DNA of 64,000 nucleotides from AWTP1-13 sp963840075 (GCA_963840075.1 CAWIXS010000016.1:15776-79775), one strand, 5' to 3'. Counted from the stretch's first letter, positions 36,176-44,961 are shown. Notes: a model not told the origin generated them from the letters alone. Translations and numbers: made by a program.

Positions 36176-36297
36176 ATCCCCTCGCGCTCGATCACGATGT
36201 CTCCCGGCAGGCGGCCGAGCCCCAGCCGCTCGCCGAGCATCCAGACCAGCCCGACGGCGAGGAGGATCAAGCCGAGCGCGATCAGCAGTTTGGACAT
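36145..36297 (-). pseudogene. DUF2905 membrane protein, truncated
   Basis: MSKLLIALGLILLAVGLVWM and GLGRLPGDIVIERE are the first two-thirds of DUF2905, a ~70-residue two-helix membrane protein. The second membrane helix is replaced by residues belonging to the LysR remnant, and the frame ends after 50 residues. Confidence 0.65.
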
Positions 36298-36539
36298 CCC
36301 GACACCCCAGGTTGGATCGAAAGGCCGCCAATGCGACCTCGATCTCGAGGCGCCTCGCGCGCCGTCACCGCCCAGCCTCGCGCCGTCCACCTTCGCACGG
36401 CAACCTGCGCCGATCTTTCCGGGCCTCCCCGCGCTTGTCCGGGGGTTTGTCCCGATATCGCCAATCCATCCACCTGGTCCACGCACTTGCTCACGGCGCC
36501 AGCCAGCCGGATTGCCGTTCGGAGCGGAGGTGAATCATC

Positions 36540-37423
36540 ATGTCGAAAGGCCTGCGGATGCTGCGATGGGGCACGACCATCGCTGTTTGTGTCGGCTCGC
36601 TCTCACTTGCCGGAGCCCAAGCTCAACAGATGGAGAGGAGAGACGCGCAGCCGTTTCAGCAGCAGGACCTGCAGCAGCTGTGGGAGCAGCAGAAGACGCA
36701 GATGCGCGAACGCATCAGCGGCGCGATGCAGCAGCTGCGGTCGGCCTGCGCACAGGAGCTGAGCAAGTTCTGCTACACGGTCTCGCCCGGCGAGGGCAGG
36801 CTCCTCCTGTGCATGCAGGCGCACGAGGACAAGCTCGGGCGGGGCTGCGAGCTGGCGCTGTTGGAGACGTCGCGCAACATAGGCAGTGCCATCCGCCGCG
36901 TGGAGCGCTTCGCGGATGCCTGCTGGAACGACATCCAGATCTACTGCAGGACGGCAGGCGGGTCCGTCACCCAGTGCGTCGTCGACAACCGCTCCTCGCT
37001 GTCGGCGCAATGCCAGGCGATCATTGCCGCCACCCAGGTCGGCAACCGCGTGGGACAGACGCAGTCGGGGGCCGGGCAGGCCCAGCCGGGCCAAACCCAG
37101 CGGGCCAGCCGGGCCAAACTCAGCCGGGCCAAACTCAGCCGGGACAGGCGCAACCGGGCCAGATGCAGCCGGGCCAGAACATGGCCGGCCTTGCCATCTA
37201 CAGCATGGACGGCACCAAGCTCGGCGAGGTGACGGGCGTGAAGCGCAGGCCCGACGGCAGCATCGAGCTGATCGAGGCCGACCTCGGCAGCCCGCTCGGC
37301 CTGGGAACCAGGGGCGTGCTGATCAGCCCCAACGACCTGCGCTGGAAGGGTGATCACATCGAGCTGCAAATGGGCGCCGACCAGGTTCGCACGATTCTGC
37401 AGGGGCAGCATCCCAGGCAGTAG
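36540..37423 (+). pseudogene. Secreted Cys-rich / PRC-barrel protein with a frameshift in a repeat tract
   Basis: The first frame has a signal peptide (LSLAGAQAQQ), then a Cys-rich domain with paired ACAQELSKFC and DACWNDIQIYC blocks. It enters a QPGQT repeat tract, loses one C at 37100-37101 and runs to a stop at 37232. The neighbouring frame resumes with GQTQPGQAQPGQMQPGQNMA and a PRC-barrel-like domain (IYSMDGTKLGEVTGV, then LGTRGVLISPNDLRW). The intact gene would code for about 294 residues. The indel lies in 15-bp imperfect repeats, so slippage, decay or assembly error are all possible. Confidence 0.7.
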
Positions 37424-37466
37424 TTGCCAGCCTGCAGCCGCCGGCCGCTCGCGCCCTTCCTGGGCC

Positions 37467-38102
37467 TCACCCGGCGGACTGCTGCTCCGCCTTCAGCCTG
37501 GCGTCCTTCGCAGTGGCACGTTCGAGCGCCGGACGCTTCTCGAGGCAGCTCACGTAGGCGGAGAGCTCGGGCCGCTGGGGAATGAGGCCGAACCTCATGC
37601 CCCAGCGCAGCTGCGAGCCGATGATGACATCGGCGGCCGTGAACTGCTCGCCCATGAGGTAAGGGCCTGCAGCAGCCGCGGCCTGCGCCAGCACGTCCAT
37701 GACCGTCTCGAAGTCGCCGAAGCCCAGCGTCGAGCGCGGCGCCGGCTCCTTGCGAGGAAAGGCGCGCTCAACGACCGCGGGCTCCCCACAGCTCGGGCCG
37801 AAGAACAGCCACTTGAGATACACCCCGCGCTGTGGATCGCCGACGGGAATGTTGAGGCGCGCCTTGGGAAACTCGTCGGCCAGATAGCAGCAGATGGCTG
37901 CAGCCTCGGTGACGACCGCGTCGCCGTGCCGGAGCGCCGGAACCTTGCCCATGGGATTGACGGCAAGGTAGGCGGGCTCGCGGCTCTCGCCCTTCCCGAG
38001 GTTCAAGACGTGCATGTCGTAGGGCTCTCCGAGCTCCTCCAGCATCCAGAGCACGACCGACGATCGCGACGGAGCGGCATGATAGAGCGTGAGCTGGGGC
38101 AT
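37467..38102 (-). CDS. Glutathione S-transferase family protein
   Basis: 211 residues from ATG 38102. LTLYHAAPSRSSVVLWMLEE is the thioredoxin-like start with the Ser region, NPMGKVPALRHGDAVVTEAAAIC carries the cis-Pro and glutathione gamma-Glu site, and FTAADVIIGSQLRWG the helical domain. Divergent from the VOC gene. Confidence 0.92.
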   Translation of the reverse strand: MPQLTLYHAAPSRSSVVLWMLEELGEPYDMHVLNLGKGESREPAYLAVNPMGKVPALRHGDAVVTEAAAICCYLADEFPKARLNIPVGDPQRGVYLKWLFFGPSCGEPAVVERAFPRKEPAPRSTLGFGDFETVMDVLAQAAAAAGPYLMGEQFTAADVIIGSQLRWGMRFGLIPQRPELSAYVSCLEKRPALERATAKDARLKAEQQSAG

Positions 38103-38232
38103 TCGGACCTCCCGTCGCTCGTTCCTGACACGCCTGGTCGGCAAGCGGCGGTAGTCTGCGATTGTGGCGCCACGAAGGGGAGGCATGGTGCTGCTCGCAA
38201 GCTGGCAGACGGGATGACGACGGAGGGTGTAC

Positions 38233-38646
38233 ATGACAGCGGTTGCGTTGATCAACATTGATGTCGACGATCTCGAGCGCGCGGTTGCCTTCTACACGGC
38301 AGCGCTCGGATTGAGCGTTGGCCGCAAGCTCGGCCCAAGCGTAGTCGAGCTGTCGGGCGCCACCTCGCCGATCTACCTGCTGACAAAGGCTGCCGGGACG
38401 TGCGCGAGCCCCGCGACGAGCGAGTTGCGCCATTACGCGCGACATTGGACTCCGGTGCACCTCGACTTCGTGGTAGCCGACCTCGAATCGGCTCTCGATG
38501 CGGCGCTCGCGGCCGGGGCCACGCTGGAAGGCGAGCCGGCAACACACGTGTGGGGCAGGATTGCGCAATTGGCCGATCCGTTCGGGCACGGCTTGTGCCT
38601 GATCGAGTTCCGCGGCCGGGGCTACGACGAGATCGCGACGGCCTGA
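38233..38646 (+). CDS. VOC-family (glyoxalase/bleomycin resistance-like) protein
   Basis: 137 residues from ATG 38233 with GGAGGG upstream; a GTG at 38227 is the alternative. One VOC module pair: DDLERAVAFYTAALGLSVG, HLDFVVADLESALDAALAAG and DPFGHGLCLIEFRG. Metal ligands of the fold (Glu in SVVEL, His in VHLDF, Glu in LIEFRG) are present. Substrate unknown. Confidence 0.88.
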   Translation: MTAVALINIDVDDLERAVAFYTAALGLSVGRKLGPSVVELSGATSPIYLLTKAAGTCASPATSELRHYARHWTPVHLDFVVADLESALDAALAAGATLEGEPATHVWGRIAQLADPFGHGLCLIEFRGRGYDEIATA

Positions 38647-38661
38647 GGAGCGGCGCCGACC

Positions 38662-38922
38662 ATGGAATGGCTGATAGCGGAGCTTATCGCGCTGGCCGGG
38701 CCTGCGTATTTCTTCCTTCAGGTCCTGATGGCCGCGCGCTATCGCGGGCGCTGGCGCCGCTTGGCGCTGCTGCCCCTCGCCGTCATGGCGCCCCTCGCGG
38801 TCGAGGCGGGACTTGCCTATGCGGCGGGCGCGAGCGCATGGCCGGTGCTCCTGATTCTCGCCGCACCGGTCGCCTTCTGCTATCTCCTCGTCATCGCGGC
38901 TGTGAGGTCGAGCGTCGGGTAG
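38662..38922 (+). CDS. Small integral membrane protein
   Basis: 86 residues with three hydrophobic segments (about 3-24, 35-52, 58-80) separated by an Arg-rich RYRGRWRRLA loop. It follows the VOC gene by 15 nt and is likely co-transcribed. No family recognised. Confidence 0.65.
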   Translation: MEWLIAELIALAGPAYFFLQVLMAARYRGRWRRLALLPLAVMAPLAVEAGLAYAAGASAWPVLLILAAPVAFCYLLVIAAVRSSVG

Positions 38923-39102
38923 CGGGCACGAGCGCTCGCGTCGGATTGCCCTGGGTAATCGCCCCGCGGCTATTGCAATCGCCCTGCGATGGCCCTATTT
39001 CAGGCCTTCGGCTTCAGTTGGGTGCCTTCCGAAACGCGGCTCTCCGGGCGCGGGGATCGGATTGGTGCTGCCGGTGCGAAGAGGGATCTCTGAAGGGTTG
39101 GC

Positions 39103-39474
39103 ATGAAGGGCTTCAAGGAGAAGACGTTTTCCGACCGCCTGCAGGAGGCGGCCGATGCGAGAAAAGCGGCACTCGTGCGTTTCAAGGCCCGACCGTCGGC
39201 CGACGATCCCGACGTCGTCAAGCGCCGGGAGGAGAGGATGCGCGTCGCGGCGGAGCGCGAGGAGCGCACGGCGACCCGCAAGGCAGCGAAGGAGGCCGAG
39301 GCGGCGGCACGTGCCGAGCAGGACGCCATCGAGCGGACCGAGCGGGAGGCGCGGGAGCGGCGCGAGGCCGTCGAGAAGCTGATCCGTGATTCTGCCGATG
39401 CGGCCGAGCGCAAGGCTGCGCGTGACGCCAGATATGCCGCCCGCAAAGCGCGCCAGGCCCAGAAGAAAAGGTAG
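39103..39474 (+). CDS. DUF6481 family protein
   Basis: 123 residues beginning MKGFKEKTFSDRLQEAADARKAAL, the hallmark of a short alphaproteobacterial family, then a long Arg/Glu/Ala helix (residues 40-120) predicted as coiled coil and very basic at the end. Function unknown; charge suggests nucleic-acid or membrane association. Confidence 0.78.
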   Translation: MKGFKEKTFSDRLQEAADARKAALVRFKARPSADDPDVVKRREERMRVAAEREERTATRKAAKEAEAAARAEQDAIERTEREARERREAVEKLIRDSADAAERKAARDARYAARKARQAQKKR

Positions 39475-39817
39475 GCCGGCGCCTCGCGATCGGATGCACG
39501 GGGCGTTAGGGTTCACAAGAGGTCAATGGCCGGACGGCGGGCGACGCCTTGCCGTCGAGCGCGGCGGCGCCGGGTCCGCGGCAGACCGCGCTTCCCGCTG
39601 CACGCGGAGCCCCGCCAGGGCCAGCGGAGCCCCGGCAGGTACCTGGGACCCCGGATGCGTCCTGCGCGCCTGGGACGCTGCCCCGCGCGGCGTGGCCGCG
39701 CTTCGTAATGAGCCGCGGGATCAAAACATGTTAACCCTGAGGGGCTAGCCCTGCCGGCCCCGACGGGGGAGGGCATCGTTTATCAATCCGCAATCCGGTG
39801 ACGAGGGGGACTCCCCG
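39475..39817. other. 343-bp gene-free region
   Basis: Very G/C-rich, with direct repeats of CGGAGCCCCG around 39605-39635. It must hold the promoter of the patatin gene. No RNA gene or coding frame recognised. Confidence 0.35.
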
Positions 39818-41068
39818 GTGGCCAAGCGCTCCAAGGCCGTGGCGAAGGGTGCGGCCGCCGTGCGCCGCCGCAGCAAGGCGCCGGCACGCCCACCCGACAC
39901 CACCGGGGCTCCCGTCACTGTCTGCGAGGCCGCACCGCCGGGGCACAAGCCGCTGCCGCCGCATTGCGCCAAGGTGGCGCTGGTGCTGCAGGGCGGCGGT
40001 GCGCTGGGGGCCTACCAGGCGGGCGCGTATGCAACCCTCGCCGAGGCCGGCTACGAGCCGGATTGGATCGCGGGGATCTCTATCGGAGCCATCAACGGGG
40101 CCATCATTGCCGGCAACCCGCCGGAGCGGCGCGCCGAACGGCTGCGCGGGTTCTGGGAGCGTATCACCAACGGCGTCGCGGCCAGGCCCTGCGTGGGCGG
40201 CGACGCTCTGCGGGGGCTTTTCAACGAGTGGAGCGCGTTCGCGAGCATCGCCTCGGGCGTTGCCGGCTTCTATCGGCTGCGGGTGCCGTCGCCGTGGCTG
40301 CAGCCTTGGGGCACCGACGGCGCCCTCAGCCTCTATGATACCACCCCGCTACGATCGACCCTCGAGGACTTCGTCGATTTCGACCTGCTCAACGCCGGCC
40401 ACCCGCGCCTGAGCGTGGGCGCCGCCAACATCCGCAAGGGCAACTCGGTCTACTTCGACACGCGCGCGCGGCGGCTGGGCCCCGAGCACATCATGGCCAG
40501 CGCCGCGCTGCCGCCGGGCTTCCCGCCCGTCGAGATCGAAGGCGAGCACTATTGGGACGGGGGCGTGGTCTCCAACACGCCGCTGCAGCATCTCCTGGAC
40601 GCCGAGCACGACTCCAGCGTGCTGGTGTTCCAGGTCGATCTGTTCAGCGCGCGCGGCGGCATGCCGCGCAGCATGCTCGACGTCTACGAGCGCCACAAGG
40701 ACATCCTCTACTCGTCGCGAACCCGACTCAACACCGATGCGGCGCGCGGCGTCCAGGGGCTGCGCTGTGCCGTTGCACGTCTGCTGCAGAAGCTGCCGGC
40801 CAGCCTGCGGGACGACGACGACGTGCGCTTCATCGGCCGGACCTGCGCCAGCAACGCGCACATGAGTGTCGTGCATCTCATATACCGCGAGAAGAACTAC
40901 GAGACGCAGAGCAAGGACTACGAGTTCTCGCGCGTCTCCATGGAGGAGCACTGGCAGGCCGGCGTCAACGACACCCGGCGCACGCTGCGCCACGAGCAGC
41001 TGTGGCTCAGCCCTCCCGGGGACCTGGCCGGCGTGCGCACCTTCGACATCACCCGCGACTTCGATTGA
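39818..41068 (+). CDS. Patatin-like phospholipase
   Basis: 416 residues. The oxyanion motif GGGALGAYQAG, nucleophile GISIGAINGAI and catalytic Asp in YWDGGVVSNTPL are complete. The N-terminal 45 residues are Ala/Lys/Pro-rich and basic. A DUF3734-type C-terminal region (RTLRHEQLWLSPPGD) matches bacterial patatins implicated in polyhydroxybutyrate granules or lipid turnover. Followed 30 bp later by the vapBC pair. Confidence 0.9.
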   Translation: MAKRSKAVAKGAAAVRRRSKAPARPPDTTGAPVTVCEAAPPGHKPLPPHCAKVALVLQGGGALGAYQAGAYATLAEAGYEPDWIAGISIGAINGAIIAGNPPERRAERLRGFWERITNGVAARPCVGGDALRGLFNEWSAFASIASGVAGFYRLRVPSPWLQPWGTDGALSLYDTTPLRSTLEDFVDFDLLNAGHPRLSVGAANIRKGNSVYFDTRARRLGPEHIMASAALPPGFPPVEIEGEHYWDGGVVSNTPLQHLLDAEHDSSVLVFQVDLFSARGGMPRSMLDVYERHKDILYSSRTRLNTDAARGVQGLRCAVARLLQKLPASLRDDDDVRFIGRTCASNAHMSVVHLIYREKNYETQSKDYEFSRVSMEEHWQAGVNDTRRTLRHEQLWLSPPGDLAGVRTFDITRDFD

Positions 41069-41098
41069 CGTGTGCGGAGGATGGTGCGATGATGTGAC

Positions 41099-41405
41099 AT
41101 GAGCTCCCGTGCATACATTGCCATGGATCCTGTGATGCTGCGGCGCGCCCATGCGAGGGCCGCCGAGCTCGGCATCTCGTTGGCGGAGTACATGCGCCGG
41201 TTGGTGACCCAGGATCTGGGCGATACTGAAACGCCGGGATTTGCGGAGACGGGCCCTGACTCCAAACCCGACATCTCCAGCATCTTTGACCTCGGTGCCT
41301 CGGCAAAGCCGACCGACATCGCGCGCGACAAGGACAAGCTCACTGGCGGTGTGGGACAACTACCTGCGAAAGGTCGGGCGTGCGCCTCGTCGTAGACGGC
41401 GGTGA
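41099..41405 (+). pseudogene. VapB-type antitoxin, frameshifted near its C-terminus
   Basis: AYIAMDPVMLRRAHARAAEL and GISLAEYMRRLVTQDLG form the ribbon-helix-helix DNA-binding part. After TDIARDKDKLTG the expected AVWDNYLRKVGRAPRRR lies one base off and runs to the TGA at 41403-41405, overlapping the toxin start GTGA. In the present frame the protein is 98 residues with an aberrant tail ending at 41395. The toxin-binding end is what is altered. Confidence 0.7.
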
Positions 41406-41860
41406 GCGTATTTGTGGACAGCTCGGTATGGTTCGCTGCAGCCAATATCAAGGATCGGAACAATGCAGCGGCGAAACAACTCCTCGGTGGCTCGACCAAT
41501 CTGATCACGACGGATCACGTGCTGGTCGAGAGCTGGCTCGTCATGCAGCGCCACATCCATCGGCGGGCGGCGGAAGGGTATTGGGAGGGCATCCGCAGGG
41601 GGCTGGCAGTCGTCGAGAAAGTCAGGCTTGCCGATCTCGACCACGCCCGGGCGATCGGCGAGGCGTTTCCGGACCAGGAGTTTTCCATCGTCGATCGCAC
41701 GAGCTTCGCAGTGATGGAGCGGTTGGGCCTCACTCGCGTTGGCGAGCTTCGACAGCGATTTCGCGATCTACCGCTACGGCCGCCGCCGCGATCGGGCGTT
41801 CGAGGTCCTGCGCTGACGCTGCGGCGGGCCAGCCGGCGGCCGCAGCCTCGCCCCTTGTAA
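41402..41860 (+). CDS. VapC-type PIN-domain toxin, altered C-terminus
   Basis: GTG start at 41402 overlapping the antitoxin end. SVFVDSSVWFAAANIKDRNN carries the first Asp, TTDHVLVESWLVMQ the Glu, and FSIVDRTSFAVMERLGLTRV the third Asp. The natural ending LASFDSDFAIYRYGRRRD with the fourth acid is one base out of frame (it would stop at 41816), so the current frame adds about 35 Arg/Pro-rich residues. A sequence-specific RNase family; activity doubtful here. Confidence 0.7.
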   Translation: MSVFVDSSVWFAAANIKDRNNAAAKQLLGGSTNLITTDHVLVESWLVMQRHIHRRAAEGYWEGIRRGLAVVEKVRLADLDHARAIGEAFPDQEFSIVDRTSFAVMERLGLTRVGELRQRFRDLPLRPPPRSGVRGPALTLRRASRRPQPRPL

Positions 41861-42008
41861 ACCGGGCGCGTAGCGGCTAGACAGCGGCCATCACACACGC
41901 GGAACAATGGCGCTGAGCGGACCCTAAAGCCCCGTCCGGCGCTCCGGTGGGCCGGGCAACCGGCCTCGCGCGTTCCGCGGAGGATCAACCGGAACCTTAG
42001 GACTTCGC

Positions 42009-44015
42009 ATGCTCCCCACCTACAATATGCGCCAGCTCCTCGAGGCCGGCGTCCACTTCGGCCATCAGAGTCATCGCTGGAACCCCAAGATGTCGCCGTA
42101 CATCTTCGGCGCCCGCAACAACATCCACGTCATCGACCTCGCACAGACGGTCCCGCTCCTGCACCAGGCGCTGGTGAAGGTGAGCGACGTGGTGGCGCAG
42201 CGCGGCCGGTTGCTGTTCGTTGGCACCAAGCGGCAGGCGTCGGACGCGATCGCCGAGGCCGCCAAGCGCTCGGCCCAGTACTACATCAATCACCGCTGGC
42301 TCGGCGGCACGCTGACCAACTGGAAGACCATCTCCCAGTCCATCCGCCGGCTGAAGCAGCTCGAGGAGACCCTGGCGGGCGAGGCCAAGGGGCGCACCAA
42401 GAAGGAGATCCTGCAGCTCACGCGGGCGCGCAACAGCCTCAACAAGTCGCTCGGCGGCATCAAGGACATGGGCGGCCTGCCCGACCTCCTGTTCGTGATC
42501 GACACCAACAAGGAGGAGATCGCGATTGCCGAGGCCAAGCGGCTCGGCATCCCGATCGTCGCCATCGTCGACACCAACTGCGATCCGGACGGCATCGATT
42601 TTCCGATCCCGGGCAACGACGACGCCGGACGCGCGATTACGCTCTATTGCGATCTGTTTGCGCGCGCTGCCATCGACGGCATCGAGCGCGGCCAGGTGCA
42701 GGCTGGCGTCGACATCGGCGCCTCGGAGGCGCCGCCCGCGGAGGAAGTGTCGCTGCCGGCGTTCAGGGGCATCGAGGCCGCGCGTGGAGAGGCGGACGAT
42801 CTGAAGCGCCTGCCCAACATCGACGGCAAGCTCGAGCAGCGGCTGAACGACCTGGGCGTCTATCATTTCTGGCAGATCGCGGACCTCGATGCGGAGACGG
42901 CCGAAAGCCTCGACCGCACGCTGAAGCTCAAGGGCCGCATCGTGCGTGACGGCTGGATTGCGGCGGCCAAGCAGCTCACCGAGTTCGAAGGCCGCCTGAC
43001 GGACGCCCGGCAATGCGGCTTGCGCACCGCGAGCGCTCCACGCGGGGATACCGCTCCACGCGGGGATACAAAGAGAAATCCTATGACAACAGTCACCGCC
43101 ACGATGGTGAAGGCGCTGCGCGACAGGACCGGCGCCGGCATGATGGACTGCAAGACGGCCCTGACGGAAACCCAGGGCGACATGGAGCAGGCCGTCGACT
43201 GGCTGCGCAAGAAGGGCCTGTCGAAGGCGGCCAAGAAGGCGGAGCGGGCGGCCACGGACGGCCTCGTCGGCGTGGTCACCGCGGACAAGATCGGTGCCAT
43301 CGTCGAGGTCAGCTCGGAGACCGATTTCGTGGCCCGCAACGCGCAGTTCCAGGAGCTTGTGCGCACCATCGCGTCGCTGGCGCCGCAGGCCGAGGGTGAC
43401 CTCGCCAAGCTGCTCGCCGTCCCCTACCCCGGCAAGGGCGTGCCGGTGGAGGAGCATGTCAAGGCGATGGTGGCGACGATCGGGGAGAACATGAGCGTGC
43501 GTCGCACCGCGGTGGCCCCGGTCGGCGAAGGCGTCGTCAGCGCGTACGTGCACAACAAGGTCGCCGACGGCCTGGGCAGGATCGGCGTGCTGGTGGCGCT
43601 CGAGAGCAAGGGCGACAAGGCCGCCCTCGGCGATCTGGGGCGGCAGCTCGCCATGCACATCGCCGCTGCAAGCCCAGCAGCCGTCAGGGTGGAGGACCTG
43701 GACCCGGTGCTGATCGAGCGGGAGCGCGCGGTCTACACCGAGCAGGCCAAGGCTTCGGGCAAGTCGGCCGAGATCGCCGCCAAGATGGTCGAGGGCCGCC
43801 TGCGCAAGGAGTTCTTCCAGCAGGTCGTGCTGCTGCAGCAGACCTTCCTGGGGGCAGGCGGCGACGGCAAGGCGACCGTGCAGCAGATGCTGAAAGGCGC
43901 CGAGAAGACCACGGGTGCACCGGTCGCGATAGCCGCGTTCGTGCGCTATCAGCTGGGCGAAGGCGACAAGGGCGCGCCCGAGCCCGCCGAAGGGGTGGCC
44001 GCGGGCAAGGCTTGA
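42009..44015 (+). CDS. rpsB: Ribosomal protein S2 fused in frame with EF-Ts (rpsB-tsf continuous frame)
   Basis: One open frame of 668 codons. The S2 part begins MRQLLEAGVHFGHQSHRWNP, contains HRWLGGTLTNW and PIVAIVDTNCDPDGIDFPIPGNDDA, and ends with the alphaproteobacterial extension (LNDLGVYHFWQIADLD, DGWIAAAKQL). Instead of a stop, a linker of about 35 residues (TEFEGRLTDARQCGLRTAS, then a duplicated APRGDT) runs straight into the normal EF-Ts start MTTVTATMVK at 43083. I checked each codon from 42960 to 43085 and found no stop. AGGA precedes the S2 start. S2 is a 30S protein; EF-Ts recycles EF-Tu. The two are normally separate genes. Confidence 0.85.
   Translation: MLPTYNMRQLLEAGVHFGHQSHRWNPKMSPYIFGARNNIHVIDLAQTVPLLHQALVKVSDVVAQRGRLLFVGTKRQASDAIAEAAKRSAQYYINHRWLGGTLTNWKTISQSIRRLKQLEETLAGEAKGRTKKEILQLTRARNSLNKSLGGIKDMGGLPDLLFVIDTNKEEIAIAEAKRLGIPIVAIVDTNCDPDGIDFPIPGNDDAGRAITLYCDLFARAAIDGIERGQVQAGVDIGASEAPPAEEVSLPAFRGIEAARGEADDLKRLPNIDGKLEQRLNDLGVYHFWQIADLDAETAESLDRTLKLKGRIVRDGWIAAAKQLTEFEGRLTDARQCGLRTASAPRGDTAPRGDTKRNPMTTVTATMVKALRDRTGAGMMDCKTALTETQGDMEQAVDWLRKKGLSKAAKKAERAATDGLVGVVTADKIGAIVEVSSETDFVARNAQFQELVRTIASLAPQAEGDLAKLLAVPYPGKGVPVEEHVKAMVATIGENMSVRRTAVAPVGEGVVSAYVHNKVADGLGRIGVLVALESKGDKAALGDLGRQLAMHIAAASPAAVRVEDLDPVLIERERAVYTEQAKASGKSAEIAAKMVEGRLRKEFFQQVVLLQQTFLGAGGDGKATVQQMLKGAEKTTGAPVAIAAFVRYQLGEGDKGAPEPAEGVAAGKA
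43034..43069 (+). repeat. 18-bp perfect tandem duplication in the rpsB-tsf linker
   Basis: CGCTCCACGCGGGGATAC occurs twice back-to-back (43034-43051, 43052-43069). Being a multiple of three it keeps frame and adds one APRGDT to the linker. Confidence 0.9.
43083..44015 (+). CDS. tsf: Elongation factor Ts (segment that can start on its own)
   Basis: 310 residues from ATG 43083. VTATMVKALRDRTGAGMMDCKTALTE is the N-terminal UBA-like module (quoted as its key residues TGAGMMDCK), TDFVARN the EF-Tu contact, and VLLQQTFLGAGG the C-terminal module. Weak purine-rich AAGAGA 6-8 bases upstream could allow separate initiation, otherwise it would be translated only as part of the S2 fusion. Role: nucleotide exchange on EF-Tu. 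Confidence 0.9.
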   Translation: MTTVTATMVKALRDRTGAGMMDCKTALTETQGDMEQAVDWLRKKGLSKAAKKAERAATDGLVGVVTADKIGAIVEVSSETDFVARNAQFQELVRTIASLAPQAEGDLAKLLAVPYPGKGVPVEEHVKAMVATIGENMSVRRTAVAPVGEGVVSAYVHNKVADGLGRIGVLVALESKGDKAALGDLGRQLAMHIAAASPAAVRVEDLDPVLIERERAVYTEQAKASGKSAEIAAKMVEGRLRKEFFQQVVLLQQTFLGAGGDGKATVQQMLKGAEKTTGAPVAIAAFVRYQLGEGDKGAPEPAEGVAAGKA

Positions 44016-44136
44016 GCAACCCTGTGGCCGCGCAGGCGTTGCCGTACCGTCCTCGCAGTGCTGTACCGCCGGGGCGTTTGCGTCGCGCCCCGCAGTCGGC
44101 ATAAGCTGGCGGCATAAGCTGGCTTGGCGGCGTGGG

Positions 44137-44883
44137 ATGGCTGCAACCATGAGCGGCTCGGCACACGGCATCCGATACAGGCGACTGCTCGTCAAGCTGT
44201 CGGGCGAGGCCCTGATGGGCAAGGCCGGCTTCGGCATCGACGTGAACGTCGTGATGCGCATCTGCGGCGAGATCGAGGAGGCCAGGGACGCAGGCGCCGA
44301 GATCGCCGTCGTGGTCGGCGGCGGCAACATCTTTCGCGGTCTCGCCGGCGCCGCGTCGGGCATGGACCGGGCGACGGCCGACTACATGGGCATGCTGGCC
44401 ACCGTGATGAATGCCCTGGCCCTGCAAAGCGGCCTGGAAAGCCACGGTGTTCCGGCGCGCGTCCTGTCGGCTATCCCCATTCCGACGGTGTGCGAGTCTT
44501 TCGTGCGCTCCAGGGCGCTGCATCATCTGGCGAGCAAGCGCGTCGTGATCTTCGCCGCCGGCACGGGCAACCCGTATTTCACGACCGACACCACGGCGGC
44601 GCTGCGCGCCATCGAGATGAACTGTGATGTGCTGGCCAAGGCGACCCAAGTCGACGGTGTCTATTCCGACGATCCCAGAACCAATCCCAAGGCTGTTCGT
44701 TACCAGAAATTGACCTATGGCGAGGTGCTGGCCCGGGATTTGCGGGTGATGGACGGTGCCGCCATAGCTCTGGCTCGGGACAACAATCTGCCGATCGTGG
44801 TATTCTCAATTCAGGAACCGGGTAATCTTCTGAAGGTCTTGAAGGGCGAGGCCCGGGCCACGGTGATCGAGGGCCTGTCGTAG
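44137..44883 (+). CDS. pyrH: UMP kinase
   Basis: 248 residues; an internal ATG at 44149 has a better spaced GGGATGG and may be the true start. LLVKLSGEALMGKAGFGID, VVVGGGNIFRG and AAGTGNPYFTTDTTAALRA are UMP kinase signatures (hexameric amino-acid-kinase fold). Makes UDP for RNA, DNA and cell-wall precursors. A 13-bp direct repeat (GGCATAAGCTGGC twice) sits just upstream at 44096-44122. Confidence 0.96.
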   Translation: MAATMSGSAHGIRYRRLLVKLSGEALMGKAGFGIDVNVVMRICGEIEEARDAGAEIAVVVGGGNIFRGLAGAASGMDRATADYMGMLATVMNALALQSGLESHGVPARVLSAIPIPTVCESFVRSRALHHLASKRVVIFAAGTGNPYFTTDTTAALRAIEMNCDVLAKATQVDGVYSDDPRTNPKAVRYQKLTYGEVLARDLRVMDGAAIALARDNNLPIVVFSIQEPGNLLKVLKGEARATVIEGLS

Positions 44884-44961
44884 CCTCTGCGGGGCAATGC
44901 GCTGGGCGGCGTCCGTCGCTGACGGAGCGGGCGCGGCACCTGCAAGCAAGGGAGAGGACCC

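Noticed and set aside
36540..37232. Treating the first frame as a complete 230-residue gene
   Set aside because: The last 45 residues are Arg/Ser noise while the other frame continues the repeat and a PRC-barrel, so a frameshift is the better reading.
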